Source: Paenibacillus oryzae (GTDB taxonomy: Bacteria; Bacillota; Bacilli; Paenibacillales; Paenibacillaceae). From it: a stretch of DNA of 64,000 nucleotides. Below the pieces are notes generated by a model. It made no database searches. It was not told the origin of the DNA and was given only the letters and a program-made list of their open reading frames with translations. Shown one piece after another: positions 17,722-25,303 of the stretch (its first letter is position 1; each line of letters opens with the position of its first letter). The stretch spans positions 52,930-116,929 of the forward strand of contig NZ_LYPA01000038.1 in NCBI RefSeq assembly GCF_001675045.1, given 5' to 3'. A program made the position numbers and the translations under genes.

Positions 17722-18411
17722 GTGGCGCAAGGTCATAGAGAGCATTGTGATGATAAGGAGCCTATTTTGGGAGCCGGGCCCAGAATCGGAGGCGCTACCC
17801 GTAAAAATATATTGCATTATTTGCGAGTTAAGGGAAGAATGCATGCAAGCGAGCTTGCACATGTTCTGGGACTTACGGAAATGGCGATCAGACGCCATAT
17901 GCATGAGCTGGAAAAAGAAGGGGCCGTGCAAATTATTACCGTTCGCCAAGCTATGGGCAGACCCCTGCATGCTTTCCAGCTGACGCAGCAGGCAGAGCAA
18001 TATTTTCCTAAAAATTATCATTCTTTAACGATTGATTTGTTGGCAGAGCTGGAGAGCGACGAAGAAACGGTTGCTCTTATCGACAAAATGTTTTTGGGAA
18101 GAAAAAAGCGGTTATTGGAGAGGTACGCGCCCAGAATGGACGGTAAAAATTTGGAGCAGCGCGTGACCGAGCTGGCGGTCATCCAGAATGCAGGCGGTTA
18201 TATGGCTGAAGTCGAGGAGCGGTCAGGTGGCGGCTATGTGCTTCACGAATATAATTGCCCGATCAAAGACGTAGCGGATCAATATCAGCAGGCCTGCAGC
18301 TGCGAGCTTGCTTTGTTTGCTTCATTGCTGGATGCGGAAGTGGATCGAACAGAGTGTCTCGCCAAAGGCGGAGGGCGCTGCAGCTACGAGATCAAGAATT
18401 CCCGTCAATAA
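17722..18411 (+). CDS. SufR/COG2345-type transcriptional regulator, probable Fe-S binding
   Basis: The N-terminal winged helix (RKNILHYLRVKGRMHASELAHVLGLTEMAIRRHMHELEKEG) is DeoR/ArsR-like. The C-terminal region carries cysteines in NCPIKD, ACSC, TEC and GRCSYEI, the arrangement used by SufR-like regulators to hold a 4Fe-4S cluster. It could sense Fe-S or redox state; HesB-like and DUF1450 genes lie 4 kb downstream, but no direct link is visible. GTG 17722 has GGAGGTGG upstream; ATG 17707 has no comparable site. Confidence 0.82.
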   Translation: MAQGHREHCDDKEPILGAGPRIGGATRKNILHYLRVKGRMHASELAHVLGLTEMAIRRHMHELEKEGAVQIITVRQAMGRPLHAFQLTQQAEQYFPKNYHSLTIDLLAELESDEETVALIDKMFLGRKKRLLERYAPRMDGKNLEQRVTELAVIQNAGGYMAEVEERSGGGYVLHEYNCPIKDVADQYQQACSCELALFASLLDAEVDRTECLAKGGGRCSYEIKNSRQ

Positions 18412-18450
18412 AAAAGCTGATCTTATAATCGAATATATAATCAATGAACT

Positions 18451-18489
18451 AAGCCTGTCGGGAAAATATATCCTGACGGGCTTTTTTTT
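18451..18489 (+). terminator. Intrinsic terminator
   Basis: A 13-bp stem with two G-U pairs (AAGCCTGTCGGGA with TCCTGACGGGCTT) ends in eight T. Confidence 0.9.
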
Positions 18490-18624
18490 GATGTCATGAG
18501 CTAGCGCCTAAATTTATCAGCATCATTTTGTGTCAAAACAAGCCCATGCTGATTATACTGTCAATACGTTATGGGCATTTGCCCCTGCACGAACTGACTG
18601 GATGATGCAAAGGAGCTGGCGGTT

Positions 18625-19047
18625 ATGGAATGGATTGCAGCGATTGCGACAGCCGTTTTTGCCATGTTGGCCATTGGCATTTTGATTGCGCTGCATGCGT
18701 TGGTCCTGCGCTTGAACGCTCTGCAGAAGTCGGCGCTGGAGGCCCAAGCGGAAATCACCCGCTTGTCGGAGCAAGCCCGCGCTGTTATGGTTCCAGCGGA
18801 GGAAGCTGCGCGCAACCTGCAGGAGGGACTGGAGGCTGCCAAATGCTGGTTTCAAGCCATGGAGGATGCGGGAAGCATCGTTGCCAAAACAACGACAGCG
18901 GCAGAAAAAGCTGCGCACATACTTAGTCAATCTGCGGTTAGACATGCGGAGCGCCTGTCGCAAACGCGAGAGGCGGAGCAAGCTGTTCAATGGGCGGAGC
19001 TGGGTTTGACGGCCTGGCAGCTATGGCGAACAGGGCGCAATGGATGA
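18625..19047 (+). CDS. DUF948-type membrane coiled-coil protein
   Basis: The 140-residue protein has an N-terminal membrane helix (IAAIATAVFAMLAIGILIALHALV) followed by a long alanine/glutamate-rich coiled coil. This matches DUF948 proteins, which in Bacillales accompany YtxH-type genes in general-stress loci. The ribosome site is AAAGGAG at 9-nt spacing. It sits directly before a tiny ORF and ytxH. Confidence 0.8.
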   Translation: MEWIAAIATAVFAMLAIGILIALHALVLRLNALQKSALEAQAEITRLSEQARAVMVPAEEAARNLQEGLEAAKCWFQAMEDAGSIVAKTTTAAEKAAHILSQSAVRHAERLSQTREAEQAVQWAELGLTAWQLWRTGRNG

Positions 19048-19138
19048 GCAATCTGCCCAATCCGGCCATACATCCCATAACTCTCATGCATCAACGATGC
19101 AGGCGAAAGGGAACGCTAAGTTTGAAAGGAGACAATGA
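19040..19138 (+). CDS. Possible 32-residue peptide bridging DUF948 and ytxH genes
   Basis: The reading frame (MDEQSAQSGHTSHNSHASTM, then a basic end) starts inside the last codons of the DUF948 gene and stops at TGA within the ATGA that opens ytxH. Overlap at both ends is typical of translational coupling. No strong ribosome site precedes it and its serine/histidine-rich composition is unfamiliar, so it may be only a ribosome-delivery frame or chance. Confidence 0.3.
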   Translation: MDEQSAQSGHTSHNSHASTMQAKGNAKFERRQ

Positions 19139-19650
19139 TGATGCAAAAACGAAAAAGTAACACAGGCTTTTTGCTTGGAGCATTGGCTGGAGGTTTGCTG
19201 GGCTCCATTACGGCATTGCTGTTTGCCCCCAAAAGCGGGAAGGAGCTTCGCGGAGACATTGCAAGCGGAGCTCACAAGGTAGGAGAATCGACGCGTTCGG
19301 CAGCAACTCGCGCAACCGATGCAACCGGCCGTTTTGCCAAAGAAATCGGTAATGGCGCAGCCAGGCTGTTTGACCGCACCAAGGATGCCGCAGGAAGCGC
19401 CGTACATGCATTCAAAGGTGCCAAGGATGGTGAAACGGGGCATGACGAGGGCTCAATCGCAAGTATTTCATCGCTTGCCGTAGAAGCAAGCAATGAACTA
19501 GGCGAGCTTACCGATACCGGCGAAAAGCGGGAGGCATTTGCCGAAGCGGGAGAGGCTGTATTGGGCGATATCGGCGGCGGCAACAGCCGTTTAACCGAGC
19601 AGGAAAGCGAAGCATCCAGAGAATTCTCCGATGAAGACATTAGCGGATAA
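19135..19650 (+). CDS. YtxH-family general stress protein
   Basis: The YtxH hallmark is a glycine-rich hydrophobic segment followed by LLFAPKSGKELR (residues 12-40). The remaining acidic, alanine-rich helical tail to residue 171 is less conserved and longer than in many family members. The protein is likely anchored at the membrane. ATG 19135 has GAAAGGAG upstream. It is paired with the DUF948 gene, as in other Bacillales stress loci. Confidence 0.85.
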   Translation: MMMQKRKSNTGFLLGALAGGLLGSITALLFAPKSGKELRGDIASGAHKVGESTRSAATRATDATGRFAKEIGNGAARLFDRTKDAAGSAVHAFKGAKDGETGHDEGSIASISSLAVEASNELGELTDTGEKREAFAEAGEAVLGDIGGGNSRLTEQESEASREFSDEDISG

Positions 19651-19786
19651 TCTTACTTTTGGTGCGGCGTGGGGATCAGGGAGTGTGTGAAGCGCCCTGC
19701 ATCCCCCATCCTTCCTGGTTACAGGCACCCGCAATTAGCGTTCATTCGGGCTAATGGCTGAGGCGCTGCGTGACCCGCGTTTCTCC

Positions 19787-19815
19787 TTGAAGCTTGCCCG
19801 GATATGCGATAAGAT
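19787..19815 (+). promoter_or_regulatory. Candidate SigA promoter of racE
   Basis: TTGAAG and TAAGAT are spaced by 17 nt, about 80 nt before the glutamate racemase start. A GC-rich hairpin without a T-tract (about 19673-19705) precedes it and may end ytxH transcripts. Confidence 0.5.
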
Positions 19816-19900
19816 GTAGGTACGTTTTTGAGCACGCAGACATATGCTGTGTTGTAATTGCTCCTATGATGTATACCTACTCCAAGAAAGCGGTGTGTTT

Positions 19901-20710
19901 GTGCAGCAACCGATTGCAATATTAGATTCCGGCGTAGGCGGCCTGACGGTGGTCAAAGAAGTGATGCGCCAGTTGCCGCGGGAGAAAATCATTTATTTTG
20001 GAGATACGGCCCGAACGCCTTATGGTCCGCGCTCCGCAGATGAAGTATTGGATTTCACTCGTGAAATTGTAGATTACCTGATTCAATATAAGCCCAAAAT
20101 GATAGTGATTGCATGCAATACGGCAACGGCTGTTGCATTAACAGACATCCGCTCCAGAGTGGCGATTCCGGTTGTAGGTGTAATTAATCCTGGAGCTAGG
20201 GCTGCAATTGGCAGAACCGCAACGGGCTGTATCGGCGTTATCGGGACGGAAGGAACGATAAGAAGCGGCGCTTACGAAAACGCGCTGCGCGAGCTTTCGC
20301 CACATGTACAGGTCGTTAGCGAAGCATGCCCGCGTTTTGTCACCCTGGTTGAGCAGGGGAATTTTCGATCCTCCGAAACGTTTGATGTCGTATATGACTC
20401 TATTGCTCATATGCGGACATATCCGATAGATTGTTTGATCCTTGGTTGTACCCATTATCCCTTTTTGACGGAAACGATATCAGAGGTGATGGGCAGCGGA
20501 GTAAATCTCATCAGCTCGGCGGATGAAACGGCAAGGGAAGTCAGTACGATTCTGCAAGACAAACGCAAGCTTGCGCGAGGCGACGAATTTCCCGTGCATC
20601 AGTTTTTCTGCAGCGGCGATCCCGTCATTTTTCGGGAGATTGCCCAACAATGGTTAGGCGAGCATATTCAATTGACGCCGGTTGTTTGGCAGGTTCCTCA
20701 TATTAGCTGA
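19901..20710 (+). CDS. racE: Glutamate racemase
   Basis: It interconverts L- and D-glutamate for peptidoglycan synthesis. Both catalytic cysteines are present, in ACNTATA and GCTHYPF, together with DSGVGGLTV and GDTARTPYGPR. The frame opens at 19844, but homology with B. subtilis RacE starts at QQPIAILDSG, which favours GTG 19901 (or GTG 19895) behind AAGAAAG. About 269 residues is normal. It is followed by its own terminator. Confidence 0.94.
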   Translation: MQQPIAILDSGVGGLTVVKEVMRQLPREKIIYFGDTARTPYGPRSADEVLDFTREIVDYLIQYKPKMIVIACNTATAVALTDIRSRVAIPVVGVINPGARAAIGRTATGCIGVIGTEGTIRSGAYENALRELSPHVQVVSEACPRFVTLVEQGNFRSSETFDVVYDSIAHMRTYPIDCLILGCTHYPFLTETISEVMGSGVNLISSADETAREVSTILQDKRKLARGDEFPVHQFFCSGDPVIFREIAQQWLGEHIQLTPVVWQVPHIS

Positions 20711-20735
20711 TGCTTTTATTTATAAATGATAGAAC

Positions 20736-20765
20736 AGCCGTCTTTCGCTGAAAGGCGGCTTTTTG
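20736..20765 (+). terminator. Terminator of racE
   Basis: AGCCGTCTTT pairs with AAAGGCGGCT and is followed by TTTT. Confidence 0.87.
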
Positions 20766-20866
20766 CATGGATAGGACATCCCCAAGCTTACATAGTATGT
20801 AATAACCGGCTTAGCTGATTTATTTGTTTAGTCCGGGTTTAATGATCGAAATCGGGGAGGACAACC

Positions 20867-21754
20867 ATGCTTGATAACGGAACCTATTTGTATGAAAAAA
20901 TGATTCAGGACAGCTGGCGGCTAGGGAGCGGTCATTCAGCTTTATCGGTATACTCTATCGGCCGCAGTGTTTTGGGCAGAGAGCTAATCCTTCTTCGCTG
21001 TGGCTGCGGTCCCCGTCATATTGGAATTAATGCGGCATTTCATGCCAATGAATGGATTACATCGGCATTGCTGATGAGGTTTGTGGCGGAGCTTGCAGAG
21101 GAGTATAAGAGGGAAGGCGGCGAAAGTGAAGGCCTAATGAGGGAATTTTGCCAAACCACTACCCTATGGGCTGTGCCAATGGTTAATCCCGATGGCGCCG
21201 AGCTTGTCCAGCGGGGGTTGGACTCCGTTCATCCGCTATGGAGAGACAAGTTGCTTGCCTGGAACGAAGGAAGGAATGACTTTAGCGCATGGAAGGCCAA
21301 CATAAGGGGAGTCGATCTTAATGATCAGTTCCCGGCTTATTGGGAGGAGGAGTGCAAGCGCAGAGGTGTTGCCGGCCCTTCTCCGCGCGATTATCCCGGC
21401 CCCTTTCCGTTAAGCGAGCCGGAGGCAGTTTCTATGGAGAGGTTGACAGAAAGTTTGCGTTTTGACGCTGTAGTGGCGCTGCATACGCAAGGCAGGGAAA
21501 TTTATTGGAATTATCGTGATTATGAGCCGCCGCACGCGGAAAAGCTGGCCGAGAAGCTGGGCTACGCAAGCGGGTATAAGCCGATAAAGCTTAGCGGAAG
21601 CGATGCGGGTTATAAGGATTGGTTTATCTCGCAATATCGAAAGCCTGGTTTTACAGTGGAGGTTGGCTTGGGTGAAAATCCGCTTCCCGCCGAAACCTTT
21701 GACGGCCTATATACGGAACTAAAGCCGCTGTTGCTTGAAGCCATGCTGCTGTAA
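20867..21754 (+). CDS. M14-family zinc carboxypeptidase
   Basis: The 295-residue enzyme has the zinc site HANEW plus the third ligand His in ALHTQGR, and the catalytic Glu in FTVEVGLGENP. It resembles gamma-D-glutamyl-diaminopimelate peptidases such as YqgT, which trim cell-wall peptides. No LysM domain or signal peptide is present, so it may act on recycled muropeptides in the cytosol or the spore. A GGGGAGG site precedes ATG 20867. Confidence 0.88.
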   Translation: MLDNGTYLYEKMIQDSWRLGSGHSALSVYSIGRSVLGRELILLRCGCGPRHIGINAAFHANEWITSALLMRFVAELAEEYKREGGESEGLMREFCQTTTLWAVPMVNPDGAELVQRGLDSVHPLWRDKLLAWNEGRNDFSAWKANIRGVDLNDQFPAYWEEECKRRGVAGPSPRDYPGPFPLSEPEAVSMERLTESLRFDAVVALHTQGREIYWNYRDYEPPHAEKLAEKLGYASGYKPIKLSGSDAGYKDWFISQYRKPGFTVEVGLGENPLPAETFDGLYTELKPLLLEAMLL

Positions 21755-21835
21755 CGGAAGAGGTTTTTTTCTTCAGCTTGTACTATTCGATGCCGGTATT
21801 GCCGCAAGAAGGGCCAAAGGTCTGGCTTGAGGCTG

Positions 21836-21868
21836 GACCGTGGTCCTGCATCGGCGGTCTCTTTTTTT
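21836..21868 (+). terminator. Probable terminator
   Basis: GACCG (21836-21840) pairs with CGGTC (21855-21859) and seven T follow. The stem is short and the loop long. Confidence 0.5.
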
Positions 21869-21941
21869 GGACTGAGGGTCAGTGGGGGATGACGGGCACT
21901 ATGCTATACTGATTTCAAAAAATAAAAAGGCGGGATGTCAT

Positions 21942-22175
21942 ATGCGCAAGCTGTTATCCTTAAGGCATTGGAGGCACACATTTGCTCTTATTTTCCGGCT
22001 GTTGAAATCCCGTGACGTTTCTATATGGGATAAACTGCTGTTTGTTGTGCCGGTGTTTCTTTATTGGGTGCTTCCCGATGTGATGCCGATGCTCCCTATC
22101 GACGATATTGCATTTACGATGATTGTCGCGGAATGGTTTGCTGTTAGGATGGGGAAGAAGTATAATATACTTTAA
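21942..22175 (+). CDS. Small DUF1232/YkvA-like membrane protein
   Basis: The 77-residue protein has the DUF1232-type core WDKLLFVVPVFLYWVLPDVMP followed by LPIDDIAFTMIVAEWF. The role is unknown. The ATG follows AAAGGCGGG. The next gene starts 48 nt later. Confidence 0.7.
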   Translation: MRKLLSLRHWRHTFALIFRLLKSRDVSIWDKLLFVVPVFLYWVLPDVMPMLPIDDIAFTMIVAEWFAVRMGKKYNIL

Positions 22176-22223
22176 CGCCATCAAGGCAATAAGTGAGAGT
22201 ATTCAAGAAGGAGCTGAAGCAGA

Positions 22224-22526
22224 GTGAAGTGCAAAATATCCCGCAACGCGGCAAAAATGATAAAGCTGGAGCTGGACAAGCCTGAGAATGAAGGCAAGCT
22301 GCTGCGCGTCTTTGTTACGCATGCCCATGGCGACCACGCCCATTACGGCATGGGGGTTGACGTGCCTGGCGAAAAGGATGAGGTTGTTTCAACGGATAAG
22401 GGTATCGACGTCATTTTGGAGAAAGATAATGATTTTCTGGACGGTATTCGCATCGATTATTTCTATGTTCCGGAGGAAGGGTTTGAAATTACAAATCCGT
22501 CCAAAGGCAATCACGGAGACCACTGA
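22224..22526 (+). CDS. HesB/IscA-like (FeS-biogenesis fold) protein lacking the cysteine triad
   Basis: The 100-residue protein has the HesB layout: ISRNAAKMIKLELDKPENEG, a central glycine-containing strand, and VILEKDNDFLDGIRIDY. IscA-type carriers use one central cysteine and a C-terminal CxC. Here the only cysteine is at position 3; instead there are histidine clusters HAHGDHAHYG and NHGDH. It may bind metal differently from IscA. GTG 22224 follows AAGGAGC. It precedes a cysteine-rich DUF1450 gene. Confidence 0.75.
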   Translation: MKCKISRNAAKMIKLELDKPENEGKLLRVFVTHAHGDHAHYGMGVDVPGEKDEVVSTDKGIDVILEKDNDFLDGIRIDYFYVPEEGFEITNPSKGNHGDH

Positions 22527-22569
22527 AGTTTCCAGCCTGCTTTGGCTGCCGGGGAATGGATGATGTCAC

Positions 22570-22797
22570 ATGGCAACTAACGACATAAGAGTTTGTGATA
22601 AATGCAAGCATATGGCAATGAAATCTACCGTAGCCAAGATCCAGAAATTGGCTCCGGATGCCGAAGTGCGCGTTGGCTGCAAGTCCTATTGCGGGCCATG
22701 CGCACGTTATGCCTTTGTCTTTATTAACGGACGTTATATTAAAGGCGCTACCGAAGACGAGGCGATTGAAAAGGCAATGAATTATTTGAAGAAATAA
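22570..22797 (+). CDS. DUF1450 family (YuzB-like) protein
   Basis: The 75-residue protein has two cysteine pairs, CDKC near the start and CKSYCGPC in the middle, then FVFINGRYIKGATEDEA. This matches DUF1450 thioredoxin-fold proteins, which are suspected metal or Fe-S proteins. The start lacks a canonical AGGAGG, with GGGGAATGGATGATG upstream. It sits 43 nt behind the HesB-like gene and is followed by a terminator. Confidence 0.82.
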   Translation: MATNDIRVCDKCKHMAMKSTVAKIQKLAPDAEVRVGCKSYCGPCARYAFVFINGRYIKGATEDEAIEKAMNYLKK

Positions 22798-22846
22798 TTG
22801 AATTCCAATCATTGGAAGAATAGCTGAATAGAAAGCCCGCCCAAAG

Positions 22847-22882
22847 AGTCCAGCATGAGTATAACATGCAGGACTTTTTTTT
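22847..22882 (+). terminator. Intrinsic terminator
   Basis: AGTCCAGCATG pairs with CATGCAGGACT with one internal mismatch, followed by eight T. Confidence 0.9.
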
Positions 22883-22902
22883 AAGCCGGAAAGGAGAATA
22901 AA

Positions 22903-23517
22903 ATGGATATAATTACTCCGCAATTGCTCTATCACGGCACAACCAGCGGCACGGTGGATTCTTTTCGAAGCAAGCTTTTGGACAGTCAATATTGGAAACC
23001 CGGCAAAGATTTCGGAGAAGGCTTCTACACCACCATCTCCATTGCCCAGGCTCGAAAATGGGCGCATAAAGGCGCCAAGGAAAGCTGGGATGGAAGCAAG
23101 CCGTGCGTTTTGGTCGTCGAGCTCAAAAGCGTTCCGCCAGGCATTACGCCGCTTCTGTTCCTTTCTGATTCTCATGGCTGGGCAGGATTTGTTTACCAGC
23201 ACCGTAAAGCAAGCGTCAAGGGACATGATCCCTGCGCCGCCCATCCCGAAATTATTATTGGTCCCATGGCGGACAATGACACTGGCAAAATCGTACAGAA
23301 GGGGATACAATTAAACAAGGATGAAGATTGGTTCTACGAGCAAATTACAACATCCCGCAAAGGGAGGAAGCTTGATTCGCTCCAGTTAGGCAATCAGGTG
23401 GTGTTTTGTTCTGAAATTTGGGAGCCCGCTCTTGTATTTGTAGGCTGCCATATCTATACGGGAGGAAGGTGGATCTATGAGGACGCCCGCTCGTACAATC
23501 AGACTCAGCATGTATGA
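22903..23517 (+). CDS. DUF3990 (ADP-ribosyltransferase-like) protein
   Basis: The 204-residue protein opens with LLYHGTTSG, then has DFGEGFYTTISIAQARKWA and the late segment NQVVFCSEIWEPALVF. This is the three-motif layout of DUF3990, a family related to ADP-ribosyltransferases. The His of YHGT and Tyr of GFYTT are candidate NAD-contact residues. Its 3' end overlaps a small ORF by 41 nt, which suggests a coupled toxin-partner pair. Other enzymatic or regulatory roles are possible. A GGAAAGGAG site precedes ATG 22903. Confidence 0.75.
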   Translation: MDIITPQLLYHGTTSGTVDSFRSKLLDSQYWKPGKDFGEGFYTTISIAQARKWAHKGAKESWDGSKPCVLVVELKSVPPGITPLLFLSDSHGWAGFVYQHRKASVKGHDPCAAHPEIIIGPMADNDTGKIVQKGIQLNKDEDWFYEQITTSRKGRKLDSLQLGNQVVFCSEIWEPALVFVGCHIYTGGRWIYEDARSYNQTQHV

Positions 23518-23779
23518 ACGCAGCATACTTGATGCTCTGGTCAGCAGGCATGGGTATGAGCACAGCTTTGCCCGTAGTCTGGTAAGTGATTATATTGATG
23601 TTTTGCGCAAAATCGGCGGATATGAGCAAAGCGGCCATTATGCCGATCTTATTCACCGCGCTTATAGCGAGGGCTGCAGCCCCGAGCGCTGGCTCGGCAT
23701 AATCGCCGACGTGGAACAAGGCGAAGCCAGAGACCGGGGAATCAGGGAGGAGCTGCAGCACGACCTGCAAAGCAAATAA
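23477..23779 (+). CDS. Small helical partner of the DUF3990 protein, possible antitoxin
   Basis: The 100-residue protein is predicted helical (ERSILDALVSRHGYEHSFARSLV, then DYIDVLRKIGGYEQSGHYADLIHRAY) and acidic at the C-terminus. Its ATG lies within the DUF3990 gene behind GGAGGAAGG at ideal spacing, so it is translated from the same message. DUF3990 genes are often followed by small DUF3791-type genes; whether this is one I cannot confirm by eye. Confidence 0.65.
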   Translation: MRTPARTIRLSMYERSILDALVSRHGYEHSFARSLVSDYIDVLRKIGGYEQSGHYADLIHRAYSEGCSPERWLGIIADVEQGEARDRGIREELQHDLQSK

Positions 23780-23882
23780 TGCATTTATACCATAGGTTAT
23801 GGACAGGGACGACTCCGGTACAAGGGAGCTAGCAATAGCGCCGCTTTCCAAGAGTCGTCTTTCCTGATTAAGGAGAGAAGGG

Positions 23883-25262
23883 TTGTTTTTGCGAACTCAC
23901 ACCGTCGGACAAGCTTATTATTACGCGGGCGCTCTGCTTTTTGTCATCGCATTAATTGGCGCCGAGCTGATCTGGCTTCCTGCTCCCATTGTAGGAAGCG
24001 GGGGCTTTGAATGGATTGATATAATTAATTGGCTTCAGTATAGCGTTGCGGCGGTCCCTCTCCTCTGGGTTGCAGGGGCCATTAAACGCCTCAGACATGG
24101 GGGCGGGGGGACTATGCTGCACCTCATCAGATGGGGGGTTGCCGTTTCCGGGCTCCTTGCCGCTGCGGCAATTGCATTAGGACTTCAGGAGATGCTTGCA
24201 TGGCTGATCGGCAGCATCGCCGCAGCCGCTTTGCTATTGTTTGCGGACTTGCTGATTATGGAATACATAAGCCGCAGAACGCTGCCTTGGCAATCGGGTA
24301 TTATCTTAGCCGTTTTCGCAGCCCTGCTTGCCCTCACATTGTGGCCAACCGGCAAAATGGTGACGTACCCTGCGATGACGCTGAATTTAAATCGCTACGC
24401 CCACATGGATGGCGGCGAATCAGGGGGATGGATAGACGGCGTCCTCGTTTTTGACAGGCCTGCTGTCCTTGCGGATTCTCTGTACGGACGTTTATTTCCG
24501 CAATACGTGTTCCAGCCCAAGCCACAGAATCAGCCGCCGTTAACGCAAATCTATGCGGAAGCCGTCGAAATGAAAAACGATGCTAACGAAATTGCGTCCG
24601 CTATTGCTTTACAGAAGGTTGGGCTTGGTAAAGGCGTACTTTATGACGGCGTTTTGGTTGCAGGCATCGTGAACGGCAGCCCTGCTCAAGGGGTATTGGA
24701 GGCTGGCGATATTATTGACAGCATGAATGGAGCTCCGTTAACAAAAGTGGAGGATTTGCTGGAATACATGAACACAAAGGTCGAACCTGGCGATCAGGTG
24801 ACGGCGGAGGTCCGCCGGAATAATGCTGTGCTGAAGCTCGACGTGAAGACAAAAGCGGCCGAGGATGACGCAACGCGTGCCGTCATGGGCGTTTCTGTAC
24901 AAAACAAGGTTAAGCTGGACAATCCCCGCAAGGTATATTTCACCAAATATACCGCGCATGCTGGAGGACCTTCACACGGAGCGATGCTGACGCTTGCATT
25001 TATTGATCAACTGACGCCTGGTGGAGTTACGAACGGTCATCACGTTGCAGGTACGGGCACCATCGAAATGGACGGCTCAATCGGGATGGTGGGGGGCATT
25101 CCTCAGAAGGCGTATGCCGTAAGCAGGACCGAGGCGGATGTGTTTTTTGTTCCGGCAGAAGCTGCGGAAGCGGCGGCCAAAGCCGCGCCGACATTAAATG
25201 TAGTGGCTGTCAGCCATATTGATGAGGTTTTGGACTGGCTTAACAAACATAAACGCCCCTAG
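23883..25262 (+). CDS. Membrane-anchored PDZ-Lon serine peptidase, YlbL-like
   Basis: Of 459 residues, the first 160 form four or more membrane helices. A PDZ domain follows (about 225-325, with GSPAQGVLEAGDIIDSMNG). Then comes a Lon-type protease domain with catalytic Ser in GGPSHGAM and Lys in GGIPQKAYA. YlbL has fewer membrane helices, so this is a variant architecture. The start is TTG 23883 behind AAGGAGAG. The next gene begins 41 nt after its stop. Confidence 0.82.
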   Translation: MFLRTHTVGQAYYYAGALLFVIALIGAELIWLPAPIVGSGGFEWIDIINWLQYSVAAVPLLWVAGAIKRLRHGGGGTMLHLIRWGVAVSGLLAAAAIALGLQEMLAWLIGSIAAAALLLFADLLIMEYISRRTLPWQSGIILAVFAALLALTLWPTGKMVTYPAMTLNLNRYAHMDGGESGGWIDGVLVFDRPAVLADSLYGRLFPQYVFQPKPQNQPPLTQIYAEAVEMKNDANEIASAIALQKVGLGKGVLYDGVLVAGIVNGSPAQGVLEAGDIIDSMNGAPLTKVEDLLEYMNTKVEPGDQVTAEVRRNNAVLKLDVKTKAAEDDATRAVMGVSVQNKVKLDNPRKVYFTKYTAHAGGPSHGAMLTLAFIDQLTPGGVTNGHHVAGTGTIEMDGSIGMVGGIPQKAYAVSRTEADVFFVPAEAAEAAAKAAPTLNVVAVSHIDEVLDWLNKHKRP

Positions 25263-25303
25263 TGTGGAAGATTATGAAAAAAGCCTGCAAAGGGAGTGAA
25301 AGC

